A DNA stretch of 64,000 bases, taken from positions 1 through 64,000 of the forward strand of contig JAXLWB010000005.1 in NCBI GenBank assembly GCA_046328715.1, in the 5' to 3' direction. The notes beneath the pieces are model-generated. The model was given only the letters and a program-made list of their open reading frames with translations. It made no database searches and was not told where the DNA came from. A program made the position numbers and the translations under genes. This DNA comes from JAXLWB01 sp046328715. GTDB lineage: Bacteria; Chloroflexota; Anaerolineae; Caldilineales; Caldilineaceae. Shown in pieces: positions 9,391 to 19,000 of this stretch (position 1 is the first letter of the stretch; every line of letters starts with the position of its first letter).

Positions 9391-9660
9391 GTCATGTCCC
9401 AAAAGTGATATTCTGGGATGATTTGTTGGGAGATGATGAGGCAAAATTTTCCGTACTCGAACGCCGAGTCCACGAGTTACAAACAGAAATGGGATGGGTA
9501 TGAGCTTGACACACGAAAAGGTAATGAAGGGAGCAGCCTTCACACGCAACGACCTGTTTGCCGAATTGCATCAGTGGCTGGTTGCCTTTTGCGTTGTGGC
9601 ACGTGCTGCAGTTGCCAAAACAACTGCCCGTTTGGAGACAATAGGTCTGGAGTAAGAAGC
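9391..9660 (+). pseudogene. Possible decayed coding remnant containing dispersed element copy 3
   Basis: From 9393 one frame reads HVPKVIFWDDLLGDDEAK, then SVLERRVHELQTEMGWV before a stop. One frame-shift later, from 9494, it reads MGMSLTHEKVMKGAAFTRND and on through LFAELHQWLV to LETIGLE and a stop near 9656. Together they look like one short protein broken by a frameshift, but no family is recognised. The first bases coincide with the dispersed block seen at 4055 and 7641. This could equally be chance open frame in a 593-base spacer. Confidence 0.3.
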
Positions 9661-9713
9661 CGAAGAAAGGTGAAAGAGAAAACAAATAAGGAAGCACAGT
9701 TAAGTAATGATTC

Positions 9714-9779
9714 AGGTGCGGCGCACTTTCCTCACAGAATCTGGTCATACAAACGTCTGATGAACAGTGCGCCGCACCT
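9714..9779 (-). terminator. Hairpin at the end of the lyase gene
   Basis: Perfect 14-bp arms 9714-9727 and 9766-9779 (AGGTGCGGCGCACT / AGTGCGCCGCACCT) with a 38-nt loop. The right arm overlaps the last base of the stop codon of the minus-strand lyase gene. No T-run follows, so this may act as a terminator or as an mRNA 3'-end stabiliser. Confidence 0.5.
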
Positions 9780-11518
9780 CACATCGAAATCGAACCCTTG
9801 CGGAAATCGGTCTTGCCAAGCCAAACATTGATCAGCACAGGTTTGCCACTGCGGGCAATCTCTTTGGCCTGCCTCAATACACTTTCAACTTGCCCTGGAT
9901 CGTTGACACATAAGCCGACTCCACCATAGCCTTCTGCCACGCGGTGATAATCGGTACGGACTAATTCCGTTCCCAGTGGCGTGCCCAGAATTTCCACCTG
10001 CTCCCGTGCAATCTGCGACCAAGAGGCGTCATTGCCGACGATGGCGATCACCGGCACCTGATGGCGCGCAAAGGTGTCGAATTCAGCCAATGAGTAGCCT
10101 GCTGCGCCGTCGCCGTAGAGCAGCCAGACCTCGTGGTCCGGTTTATGCAACTTAGCAGCCAGGGCGAAGCCGCCACCCACCCCCAAGGTGCCAAATGCCC
10201 CTGGATCGAGCCAGGAGAGTGGTGAGCGTGGTCGCACAACATAGCTGGCAGTAGCCACAAAGTCACCGCCGTCGCCAACCAGAATACTCTGCTCGTCAAG
10301 TTCGGCTTCCAGTTGGCGACAAAGTTGGACGGGATTGACGTGCGTGGTGGCGGCTTCGGCCTGCCCAACGATCTCCTGGTCGCGAGCATCATCCCGTTCC
10401 TGCAGCGTCTGGTGCCAAGCTTGCCAACGTTGGCGTTCGGCGTCGGCGATATGGCTGGGCAATCCACGCAAAAATCCACCTGCATCGGCCAGAATTCCCA
10501 ACGTCGGTTTGCGATTGGCGGTGAGATCGTGCTGGCTGCGGTTGATGCCGATGACGGGCGTCTTCGCTGGAATTGAGCGTCCGTAGTTGAGGCGAAAGTC
10601 GTTCGGCACGCCGGCCAGGATGACCAAGTCTGCCTCGCGCAATGCCTTGCTGCGGTTGTGGCGAATGTGGAGCGCGTGTTTGCCAAGCAGCCCCCGTGCC
10701 ATACCCGATAAAAAGGTGGGAATGCCGAGTTGGAGCAGGGCACCCTGTAACTCACCTGCATGGGCGGCATCGACTAATGCTTGGCTGCCGATCACGAGCA
10801 AAGGACGTTGGGCTGTGTGCAGTCGATTGACGACCTGCTGCAACTGAGACTCGTTGGCTTGGGAAATTGCTACAGATGTGGGTGGCGTTGCCCGCTGATC
10901 CGTTGCCTTGGCAAAGGTACGCCGCAGGTGGAAGCCGAGGTACGCCCCCACCACCTTGCCTGCAAGCCCTTTGCCTGCCGCTGCCAGGGTCCAACTGCGA
11001 ACTACCTCAAGCGGATAGAGCAGATCGATGGGAATTTCAACAAAGACTGGCCCAGGGGTGCCTTCCTGTGAGATGCGGAACGCATTCTCTAAGGCTGGGA
11101 CGATTTCACGTACCTTGGTCACCGCCTTTGACCATTTGACCAGCGACTTGACGACGGATAGATGGTCAATATCCTGGAGCGCGCCTTTGCCTTTGAGCAA
11201 GGTGGCTGCCGCACCGCCAATCAGCACCACCGGCGATTGAGCCATTTGGGCATTTTTGAGTGCCGTAATGGTGTTGGTGACCCCTGGACCAGCGGTCACG
11301 GCGGCGACGCCAGGAATGCCAGTGAGCCTGGCCATCGCGTCGGCGGCATAGAGTGCAGTGGCCTCGTGGCGCACGTCGATCACGCGGATACCCTGCTGCT
11401 CGGCACCGACCAGAATCGGCGAAATGTGACCGCCGCACAATGTGAAGAGGAAGCGTACGCCCTGTTTTGCCAACACTTCGCCAACCAGCGTGCCGCCATG
11501 AAGAGTAGAGTGAGCCAT
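9779..11518 (-). CDS. Thiamine-diphosphate enzyme, acetolactate synthase / 2-hydroxyacyl-CoA lyase-like
   Basis: 579 residues with the three-domain ThDP fold. The catalytic glutamate region is DVRHEATALYAADAMA near residue 52, and TAGPGVTN follows. The ThDP/Mg motif is YGDGAAGYSLAEFDTFARHQ with the paired VGNDASW near 475-510. The sequence resembles the ILVBL/HACL and oxalyl-CoA decarboxylase branch more than anabolic IlvB, and no small subunit is adjacent. Its ATG overlaps the TAA of the upstream acyl-CoA synthetase by one base (TAATG), so the two are translationally coupled. That pairing suggests cleavage of a 2-hydroxyacyl-CoA made by the partner (alpha-oxidation), with oxalate metabolism as the alternative. 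Substrate is inference. Confidence 0.85.
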   Translation of the reverse strand: MAHSTLHGGTLVGEVLAKQGVRFLFTLCGGHISPILVGAEQQGIRVIDVRHEATALYAADAMARLTGIPGVAAVTAGPGVTNTITALKNAQMAQSPVVLIGGAAATLLKGKGALQDIDHLSVVKSLVKWSKAVTKVREIVPALENAFRISQEGTPGPVFVEIPIDLLYPLEVVRSWTLAAAGKGLAGKVVGAYLGFHLRRTFAKATDQRATPPTSVAISQANESQLQQVVNRLHTAQRPLLVIGSQALVDAAHAGELQGALLQLGIPTFLSGMARGLLGKHALHIRHNRSKALREADLVILAGVPNDFRLNYGRSIPAKTPVIGINRSQHDLTANRKPTLGILADAGGFLRGLPSHIADAERQRWQAWHQTLQERDDARDQEIVGQAEAATTHVNPVQLCRQLEAELDEQSILVGDGGDFVATASYVVRPRSPLSWLDPGAFGTLGVGGGFALAAKLHKPDHEVWLLYGDGAAGYSLAEFDTFARHQVPVIAIVGNDASWSQIAREQVEILGTPLGTELVRTDYHRVAEGYGGVGLCVNDPGQVESVLRQAKEIARSGKPVLINVWLGKTDFRKGSISM

Positions 11519-13452
11519 TAGCGTACCGTTACCGTTGATTTGACGGTGTAGCGCCCTAACACGTCTTTAATCTTAGCTTCCAATGCTGCCTTGTCGATTC
11601 CAGCAGCACAGGTAACCGAGACTTTCGCCACAGTGCCTAGACGTTTGTCTCCTTCTACCAGAATATCACACTTGTCAACGCCTGTAAGCTGGGCCAATTC
11701 TTCACGAAAAACCTTTTCGACTTGTTCAAAGATCAGGGTTGGCTTGAATAATTTGCCGACCGCGGTCAGAGGTAACTTCTCTAGGATCACAATCTCCTTA
11801 GGAACGGCGGCACGTTCTCCGATATTCTCCTGCGCAAACTTTTGCAACTCGTCGCTCGTCGCATTCGAACCTGGCTTTAGCTCAACGTAGGCGACAGGCA
11901 TCTCACCCACCCGTGCATCGGGACGCCCGACTGCCGCTGCTAGTGCCACAGCCGGATGTGCATGGAGCGCCTCTTCGATCATACGGGGATCGATGTTGTG
12001 CCCACCGCGGATGATCAGCTCTTTTTTACGCCCAGTGAGCCAGATATACCCATCCTCGTCGATACGACCGAGATCACCTGTGTTGAGCCACTTTGATCCG
12101 CCATCGGTGGCATCTAGAAAGAGCCCTTGATTGTGAAACTCATCACTGTAGCCAGGAAAGACATTTGGCCCACGCAACACAATCACTCCGATCTCGTTGC
12201 TATCACAGAAACGGGTGATCTTGCCATTTTCGATCAGCGCTGCCTGTGCCTCTTGATAGGGAAAACGTAACCCAACCGAACCAATCCGCGCTTCCCCCAA
12301 GACCGGATTGACTGAGGCGACCGAGGTAGCTTCGGTTAAGCCATAGCCTTCCAAAATCTTGATGCCCGTTGTGGCAGTGAATTGGTTGGCCACTTCCACT
12401 GGAAGGGCCGCCGCCCCCGAGGTCGCCAGTTTGATGCGTTTGACATTATTCTCGCCAACCGGGACATTGAGCAAAGTACTGAAGAGCGTGGGTACGCCGC
12501 TAAACATGGTCGTCTGGTAGTGGTCGAGAATCTTCCACAGATTGGGGATCACCCCTTCGCCACGAAAACCAGCAGGTGTGCCCATCACTACCGTTCCGCC
12601 CGTCACCCAACTGGCCAATCCAATCGCAATTGCCCCGTAGTTGTGAAAAAGGGGCAAGCCCAGATAGTTGACGTCCTCCGCAGTGCCATTGATCATCTCA
12701 CCCGAGGCCCAGCCATCAAAGACTTGGTTAAAATGGGTGTGAATCGCAAGCTTGGGTGTGCCCGTAGTGCCACCGGTATGAAAGTAAGCCGCAGTCTCAT
12801 CCTTACCGATCTGCCTTCCACTGCTCAACTTGTCGAATGGGTAGCGCACCAATGTCTTGTCAAAATCAAGTACTTTGGCTTTTACCGGCTCCTTGCCCAT
12901 GCGCATCTGCATCAGTTTGACCAACCATTTCTTCACACCATGCAGGTAGCCTGCCATATTAATTTGCAAGATGGTCTCCAGGGTCGGCACGTTGTTGACG
13001 ACTGTCGCCATTTTCTCCCAGATATCGGTCTTTGGGAAGGGTTCCAGAGTCACCAGTACCTTGCATTTGGCAGCGTTCATGATCTCTGCGATCACGTGCG
13101 CTTCGAGCAGGGGATTGATCGGGTTGGCGATGCCGGCAATTTCACTGCCATAGAGGGTAAAGTAGGTCTGCGGCAGATTGGGTAAGACATAGCTTACCGT
13201 ATCCTTAGCGCCTATACCTAAGCCATTCAACATGTTGGCTGTCTGGGTAATCTTCGCCAGCAGATCGTTGTAGCTGTAGCGCACGGTTTGTTTGTATTCG
13301 GCAGCTTGTAGAAAGAAAAGTAGTGCATCTTTGTTGCCGTAGCGTTGAGCCGAACGCAGAAAGAATTGATGGATGTTGTCGGGCAGATTGCGTTGGGCGA
13401 GTAGCGTAGCCTCCAACGCCTCGACATCTTTGCGGGTGCGGATTTGCGCCAT
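11518..13452 (-). CDS. Acyl-CoA synthetase (AMP-binding enzyme)
   Basis: 644 residues with GGAGG seven bases before the ATG. ANL-superfamily motifs are complete: P-loop-like AYFHTGGTTGTPKLAIHTH near residue 220, EGYGLTEATSVASVNP near 370, WLNTGDLGRIDEDGYIWLTG with GRKKELIIRGGHNIDP near 470-495, and the C-terminal lysine motif LTAVGKLFKP near 585. The start (IRTRKDVEALEATLLAQRNL) and the NPINPLLEAHVIAEIM segment match, from memory, a distinct uncharacterised acyl-CoA ligase subfamily. It probably forms an acyl-CoA via an acyl-adenylate and is the first gene of a two-gene operon with the ThDP lyase. The fatty or hydroxy acid used is not known. Confidence 0.9.
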   Translation of the reverse strand: MAQIRTRKDVEALEATLLAQRNLPDNIHQFFLRSAQRYGNKDALLFFLQAAEYKQTVRYSYNDLLAKITQTANMLNGLGIGAKDTVSYVLPNLPQTYFTLYGSEIAGIANPINPLLEAHVIAEIMNAAKCKVLVTLEPFPKTDIWEKMATVVNNVPTLETILQINMAGYLHGVKKWLVKLMQMRMGKEPVKAKVLDFDKTLVRYPFDKLSSGRQIGKDETAAYFHTGGTTGTPKLAIHTHFNQVFDGWASGEMINGTAEDVNYLGLPLFHNYGAIAIGLASWVTGGTVVMGTPAGFRGEGVIPNLWKILDHYQTTMFSGVPTLFSTLLNVPVGENNVKRIKLATSGAAALPVEVANQFTATTGIKILEGYGLTEATSVASVNPVLGEARIGSVGLRFPYQEAQAALIENGKITRFCDSNEIGVIVLRGPNVFPGYSDEFHNQGLFLDATDGGSKWLNTGDLGRIDEDGYIWLTGRKKELIIRGGHNIDPRMIEEALHAHPAVALAAAVGRPDARVGEMPVAYVELKPGSNATSDELQKFAQENIGERAAVPKEIVILEKLPLTAVGKLFKPTLIFEQVEKVFREELAQLTGVDKCDILVEGDKRLGTVAKVSVTCAAGIDKAALEAKIKDVLGRYTVKSTVTVR

Positions 13453-13647
13453 CGGCTTGCCTCCAGTGGTGAAATCAACCGTTTCTGCCCATTGTACAAT
13501 CGGCAGAGATTACGAGATGGATCGATTGAAAGATTGGTGGTTTACGAACAGATTGAGCAGGCGTAATGATAACACAGAGTGAAGAGGAGAACAAGCAAGC
13601 TCTTAGCATTGTTGGCACAAAGCATGCACGTTTATGAGGAAGATGGC

Positions 13648-15150
13648 TCAGTTGTTCGACGCACAGAGTGCTCCGGCAGACAACATGCTCTTTTTGAGAT
13701 AACGCATATCGGCGGAAGGCTTGATCATGCCATTACTCGCCAAAATTGTATCGACCCGACGCGCTGAATTGGTGAAGACCGCCTCCCCATGCTTTTCGAC
13801 TACATTTAGAAAGGCAGTAACAATGTTCGGATCAAATTGGGCACCAGAACAGCGTACAACTTCCTGAACAGCGTCCGCAAGTGTGCGGCTAGACCGATAT
13901 TCTCGATCTGATAACATGGCATCTACACTGTCAGCCAAGGCCAAGATGCGTGCTTCGAGGGGGATTTCTTCTCCAGTCAGGCGGTCCGGATAGCCGCGTC
14001 CATCCCATCGCTCGTGATGGTTGCGCACAATGGGCACCAATTCCTGAAGCCCTGTCATTTGACTGATAATGTCGGCACCGATGACAGTGTGCCGTTTGAG
14101 GATTTCGTACTCTTCATTTGTAAGGCGATCTTTTTTGCTGAGAATCGTATCTTTGATCCCGACTTTGCCGATGTCATGGATCAACCCACCCTTCATTAGC
14201 CGATCCTGGACCTGTTTAGACAAACCCATTTCGGCGGCAATTTCTCGGGCATAGATTGCTACTTGGGTGGAATGACCGTAGGTGTAAACGTCATAGGCGT
14301 CAATAACAGCGCCCAAGGACTGCAGTAATTCAAGATTGGACTGGTCGAGCTGACCATTGACTCTTTCAAGTTCGTCGATATATTTGCCCGTGTTCTTGAC
14401 ATAGAGGCGGAATGAGTACCCCGTGGCTAACACAGGCAACATAAAGATCAGCAGCCCGCTGACACCGAGCACGCTATAGCCAATGGCGAGTCCACCCCCA
14501 CCCAGAACAGCCCCAATCACGGCTATCGGTACACTCCATTGAAAATCCTGTTGCCAGATCTGTTTCACGGATCGACGTGTCTCCAAGTGGACCAAGCCAA
14601 TTAATAAAATCAGGTTCACTACATTATGAACTGCCACGGCTGCAATGACGGGGATGGTGTTGTTCCAGTGTAAAGGTGATCCAGGAACGCCTCCTGCCAC
14701 TACATAAGTCTCTCCAGCTAACAATGCTGCCAGTACGCACATACCAGTGTTAAATATATCAAGCCTCTTTTTAGCGGTTGCTTGTTTTGAAAAAATTCTC
14801 GTACTCAGAGTTGCGGCAACTCTACCCATCAAGCTGGTAAAGGCACCTGCGGTTGGCCCTAATGCCAATACTGAAGCAATCACAACAATCGAAGATACTG
14901 AAACCTTGCTGTTGCTGTTCACATAAAGATCGACGCTCGTAAGTTTGGCAATGGCCGTAAAAGCGGCAAAAGCCCATAGCCCCATCCAGTAATGGGGTAG
15001 ATGGATCAATGTATAGAAAACGGCACAAATACCTAATGCCGTAACGAGATTCGTATAGATTGCAATTCGGGCGGTCTGAGCAAGGTTTGAGTGTAAAGTG
15101 GAAAACTTTAATGTTGGATTTATGGCCACGTTGCGAACCTTTGTAAACAC
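13648..15150 (-). CDS. Membrane-anchored HD-GYP domain protein (probable c-di-GMP phosphodiesterase)
   Basis: 500 residues from a GTG at 15150. The first half holds about seven hydrophobic segments (residues 28-220), a MASE-like sensor that resembles the membrane regions of other Chloroflexota and Firmicutes signalling proteins. A short coiled linker (about 228-255) leads to the HD-GYP domain: GGLIHDIGKVGIKDTILSK near 318, HTVIGADII, HHERWDGRGYPDRLTGEEIP near 378-395, and ARILALADSVDAM. The HD pair, the GYP triplet and the downstream metal-binding histidines are all present, so hydrolysis of cyclic di-GMP is expected. It is transcribed alone, with no partner cyclase nearby. It lies just downstream, on the same strand, of the 48-residue peptide gene and its terminator. 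Confidence 0.9.
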   Translation of the reverse strand: MFTKVRNVAINPTLKFSTLHSNLAQTARIAIYTNLVTALGICAVFYTLIHLPHYWMGLWAFAAFTAIAKLTSVDLYVNSNSKVSVSSIVVIASVLALGPTAGAFTSLMGRVAATLSTRIFSKQATAKKRLDIFNTGMCVLAALLAGETYVVAGGVPGSPLHWNNTIPVIAAVAVHNVVNLILLIGLVHLETRRSVKQIWQQDFQWSVPIAVIGAVLGGGGLAIGYSVLGVSGLLIFMLPVLATGYSFRLYVKNTGKYIDELERVNGQLDQSNLELLQSLGAVIDAYDVYTYGHSTQVAIYAREIAAEMGLSKQVQDRLMKGGLIHDIGKVGIKDTILSKKDRLTNEEYEILKRHTVIGADIISQMTGLQELVPIVRNHHERWDGRGYPDRLTGEEIPLEARILALADSVDAMLSDREYRSSRTLADAVQEVVRCSGAQFDPNIVTAFLNVVEKHGEAVFTNSARRVDTILASNGMIKPSADMRYLKKSMLSAGALCASNN

Positions 15151-15380
15151 CAGAATGATTATGTGCTACACCTTGCCTCACTATATACGAGAAGTGATAA
15201 AATTTATAATTTAAGAAAATGTAAGACTGATTTTCACCGTTTCTAACATTATATAATAGGCAAACTTATGGCCAATGTTTCAATTAGCTATCAAATTGCT
15301 GAATGTATCCTGATCCCGTTTTGGGAAAAAGTGGACAAGTGACATGCTGAAGGCCAAGGAAGCAACCGTATCATAGCACA
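15151..15380. other. Spacer between HD-GYP gene and peptide gene terminator
   Basis: A/T-rich, non-coding DNA upstream of the HD-GYP gene. No ribosome-binding site, convincing promoter or small open frame with export signal was seen on either strand. Confidence 0.3.
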
Positions 15381-15423
15381 AAAAAGGACGGATTGAGAAA
15401 CGATATCTCAATCCGTCCTTTTT
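15381..15423 (-). terminator. Strong terminator after the 48-residue peptide gene
   Basis: A perfect 18-bp stem, arms 15381-15398 and 15406-15423 (AAAAAGGACGGATTGAGA and its complement), with a 7-nt loop and T-runs on both strands, so it can work bidirectionally. It lies 26 bases beyond the stop codon of the minus-strand peptide gene. Its core AAAAAGGACGG is shared with the tRNA terminator at 44380-44418. Confidence 0.9.
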
Positions 15424-15448
15424 CATTCTTAACACTGACTGCTCTGGT

Positions 15449-15595
15449 TTATTTGTGCTCGTATTCACTCAAAGTGCGAATGACCCCGCTGGACCAGCTT
15501 ACGTCGGTGGGCTTGGCCAGAATAGCGCCGAAGAGTGGCAAGGACAGCATGGTGGTCAGAACAAGGGTGGTTACGATTTTGTTGAGCGTTTTCAT
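15449..15595 (-). CDS. 48-residue secreted peptide precursor
   Basis: A short gene with all the marks of being real: GAGGAG seven bases before the ATG at 15595, a stop at 15449, and a strong terminator 26 bases later. The product begins MKTLNKIVTTLVLTTM, then LSLPLFGAILA, a standard signal peptide with an A-I-L-A cleavage site after residue 27. That would leave a 21-residue peptide, Lys-28 to Lys-48, starting KPTDVSWSSG and ending LSEYEHK. It has no cysteine and no membrane segment of its own. The promoter region faces an array of six 10-bp direct repeats (15784-15889) and, beyond it, a divergent BTAD-NB-ARC-TPR regulator. A signalling or effector peptide is inferred; no homologue is known to me. 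Confidence 0.75.
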   Translation of the reverse strand: MKTLNKIVTTLVLTTMLSLPLFGAILAKPTDVSWSSGVIRTLSEYEHK

Positions 15596-15769
15596 GGTTG
15601 ATTCTCCTCGTATGGATGAATGGAAACGTAAGTTGTCTGTTGGATTAATTCGGCAATCAGTAAGTCAGTAACAGCATTTGTCCGATGTATCCATCCGTTT
15701 TACCCTGTAGGATTATTGGAAACAATCGAGTCTGTTGTTTGACTTTTGATTGTTGCTGTTGTTGTTTGT

Positions 15770-15775
15770 ATTGTA
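15770..15775 (-). promoter_or_regulatory. Candidate -10 box for the peptide gene
   Basis: On the minus strand the hexamer is TACAAT, separated from the nearest 10-bp direct repeat (15784-15793) by exactly eight bases. No good -35 box sits at normal spacing. In well studied SARP-controlled promoters the closest direct repeat also lies about 8 bp from the -10. This would give a leader of roughly 165 nt to the peptide start. Confidence 0.45.
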
Positions 15776-15783
15776 GCGGGGGC

Positions 15784-15889
15784 GCGTCTCAAACGCGTCT
15801 CAAAAATAGCCTTCTCGCGTCTCAAATTTCAATTTTCGCGTCTCAAATTGTGATCTGTTGCGTCTCAAACCTGTTCTTAGCGTCTCAAA
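15784..15889. promoter_or_regulatory. Array of six helically phased 10-bp direct repeats
   Basis: Six exact copies of GCGTCTCAAA start at 15784, 15795, 15817, 15838, 15860 and 15880. The start-to-start distances of 11, 22, 21, 22 and 20 bases are close to one or two turns of B-DNA, so all copies face the same side of the helix. The bases between copies are not conserved. This is the layout of a cooperative activator site; SARP regulators are known to bind heptamer direct repeats spaced 11 or 22 bp. The nearest candidate binder is the BTAD regulator starting at 16025. Confidence 0.8.
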
Positions 15890-16024
15890 GGGGCAAACTA
15901 GGGGTGGGATGTTTGCTCTACGGTGGAAATCTACCCGGAAGTTAAGTATCTGCTGTTTGCAAAACTACTGTTATATTTTGTAAAAAGATGATAAACTTTG
16001 TTGTGAGCAGATTTCAGTACGTTA
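15890..16024. other. Leader region of the BTAD regulator
   Basis: Between the last direct repeat and the regulator start the sequence becomes A/T-rich (for example TATATTTTGTAAAAAG at 15972-15987). No clear promoter with correct spacing and no strong ribosome-binding site before the ATG at 16025 were found. Confidence 0.3.
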
Positions 16025-19000
16025 ATGAGCCTTCCCTTCCCCCCAATTCGATGGAGTGATGAATTGACCCGACTCACGCTCTCTTTTCTTGGTTCGCCAA
16101 AGATCCAACTGGATGAGGTTGAGGTAAATATTGGGCGCGCAAAGGCGTTAGCGCTACTTGCTTATCTTGCGGTCACACAGCGTCCTGCTGCGCGGGATTC
16201 GCTGCTGCCTCTCTTTTGGCCCGACTATGATGCCAAACAGGCCAGTGCATACTTGCGTCAAACCCTGTGGACGCTCAATAAAGCGCTGGGCAAAAACTGG
16301 ATTACGGCCACGACCGACACGATTGAACTGGATTTTGGCAATGACCTATCGGTGGATGTCATTGAATACCAGCGCCATATCCGGATTAGTGAATTTGAAC
16401 CCGGTGCCGCTGCTCGTCAAGCAGAGATGCTTCACGCGGTAAAACTCTACCGGGGTGAATTTCTTGCCGGATTCGGCTTGGGCGATAGCCCAGACTTTGA
16501 GCAGTGGCAATTGCTCGAAGCCCAATCCCTCCATCAGACTCATGCTGCGCTCTTAGCAAAGTTGGTAGAGTCCCTGACTGAACAGCAGAATTACAGCCAG
16601 GCAATCGAGTTTGCCGTGCGGTGGCTGGCACTCGATGCGCTAAATGAAGCCGCCCATCGCCAACTGATGAAACTCTACGCCTGGTCTGGGCAAGCAGGCA
16701 TGGCAGTGCGCCAGTTTCAAGAATGTACGCAGTTGCTCAACAAAGAGTTGGGCGTGCGACCAGCCGAAGCAACGATTCAGCTCTATAGCTCGATTACCCA
16801 AAATCGCCTTCCCCCACCATCGCTGAATGGCCACAGCGTCAATCCACTGGTTGCACCACCGCCCCATAAGGCTGCAATTGACACTTCGCAGCCCCTTTCG
16901 CCACCCAAAATTGAACAAGCACCGCTGACCCGCCAGCTTCCCACGACGTCATCCACGTTGCCACCGTCAGTAACACCCTTTATTGGACGCCAGGTTGAAC
17001 TGGAGCAGATCACTGCTTTGATTATACAGCCGCATTCACGTTTGGTTACGTTGATCGGCTCGGGGGGTATTGGTAAAACGCGGTTGGCGATTGCCGTAGG
17101 AGAAGCTCACCAAAAGAGCTTTGCCGATGGTGTCTTCTTTGTCTCATTGGTCGATGTCTCCCCGGCAGATCGCCTGGTTACAGCCATTGCCAATGCACTC
17201 GAATTTACACTCTACCGCCGCGAGGAAGAGCCGCTCCAGCAGTTGTTGACCTATCTATCCAACAAACAACTTCTGCTGATTTTAGATAATTTCGAGCACC
17301 TGCTCGATGCTGCATCGCTGGTTGGCACCATCCTCAATCGCACAACGGGCGTTAAGGTCCTCGCTACCTCGCGTGAACGATTGAATGTGGAAGGCGAATG
17401 GCTGGTCGAGGTACCAGGATTGGCATATCCGCGCCCCAATCAGCCGCTCGGAGCCAATGAGCCTTTGCTGATTGACTACAGCGCCGTGGAATTGTTTGTG
17501 CGCAGCGCCCAGCGGGTCAATGCCAGCTTTGCCCTTGATGCTCAAAATCAGCCAGCCGTGGTCAAAATCTGCCAGTTGGTCGAAGGAATGCCACTGGCAC
17601 TCGAACTGGCTGCCACCTGGATGCGTTTGCTCTCCTGCGAAGAGATTGTCAGCGAAATCCAGCAAGGGATCGCCATCCTCAGCACAACGCAGCGCAATAT
17701 ACCCGAGCGCCACCGCAGCATGGTTGCGCTTTTCAATTACTCTTGGAGCTTGCTCAACGACATCGAACGCAAGGTGGTAGAGCAACTGGCGGTCTTCTGC
17801 GGTGGTTTCCGCCGTGATGCTGCCCAATCGATTGCTGGTGCCACCTTGCCGATTTTGCTTTCGCTTTCGGATAAGTCTCTACTGCGCAGAGAAGGCAATG
17901 GTCGTTTTGGTATGCACGAATTATTGCGCCAATTTGCTGCCGAAAAATTGAGCATTGACAACCCTGTCGCTGCGACTGTCCACGACCGGCACGCTGCCTA
18001 CTTCATGGAGACGCTCAATAGCTATGCCGCTCGACTGTATGGCAAGCAACAAAAACAGATTCTGAGTGAAATTCTGGCCGACTTGGAGAATATTCGCGAA
18101 GGGTGGAAGTGGGTTGTTCAGCATCAGCAACTCAACTGGATCGATGCTGTACTGGAGCCATTGGCTACAGTCTTTGAACTTTACGGTTGGTTTCACGAAG
18201 GCGAGAAGATTTTTGCCGAAGCAGTGACGCAATGTCAGCATAGGCAGAACGGTCTCGCTCCGAATCATCGCATCCTCCAAGTCGAAGGTAAACTCATGGC
18301 GCGGTTGGCCTTCTTTTCGCACCGTTTGGGCAAGTACGAACAAGCCAAAGGTCAATTTTTACGCAGTATCGAATTGCTGGCTGCCGAACACGCCGAAAGC
18401 GAAATGATCTACTGCCTCAACAATTTGGGCGACATCGCTCGGGTGGAAGGCAACTATGAACAGGCCCAGCGTTATCTAGAGCAGAGTATTCATCTGTGTA
18501 AGACGCATGGGGTGACGCTGTTACAAGGGCGGGCGCTCAATATTCTTGGCATCGTCTGTGGCACAAAGGGCGAGTATGACCTTGCCAAAGGCCATTTTAA
18601 TGAGAGTTTGCAGATTTGCGAGGCAATCGAGGATCAATTAGGCATTGCCAAAGCGCTCAACAATCTTGGACTGCTTGCCTACTTTGCTCAGGATTACACA
18701 TCCGCCATCTACTTCTGTCAGCGCAGCCTGACCATCAATCAGGACTTGGGCCATCATTACGATGCCGCACTGGCACTCAGCAATTTGGGGATGGCAGCGC
18801 AAAAGCAGAAGGATTACAGCAAGGCGATCCAGATGCTGCGCGAAAGCTCGGCTATTCTGCAACAGATCGGCTATGAACTCGGCGTGGGTCTGACCTTGGT
18901 CAGTTTGAGTGCCGCACTTCTGGAGCAGGGCAAAAGTGAGGAAGCGGGCAAACATTATCTAGAGGTGCTACATCTTGGCCGCAAGATCCGCAGCACGCCG

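Noticed and set aside
9392..9748. 118-residue minus-strand Cys/His-rich frame
   Set aside because: Opposite to the better candidate remnant, no ribosome-binding site, and it overlaps the dispersed element and the hairpin loop at the lyase gene end.
12382..13185. 267-residue plus-strand open frame inside the acyl-CoA synthetase gene
   Set aside because: Opposite to a gene with complete ANL motifs; the translation has no recognisable domain and no start signal.
13579..13767. Short plus-strand frame overlapping the end of the HD-GYP gene
   Set aside because: Mostly antisense to the HD-GYP coding region, with no ribosome-binding site and no export signal.
15784..15889. CRISPR-like short repeats
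   Set aside because: The 10-bp units and 10-12-bp gaps are far too short; helical phasing points to a regulatory site.
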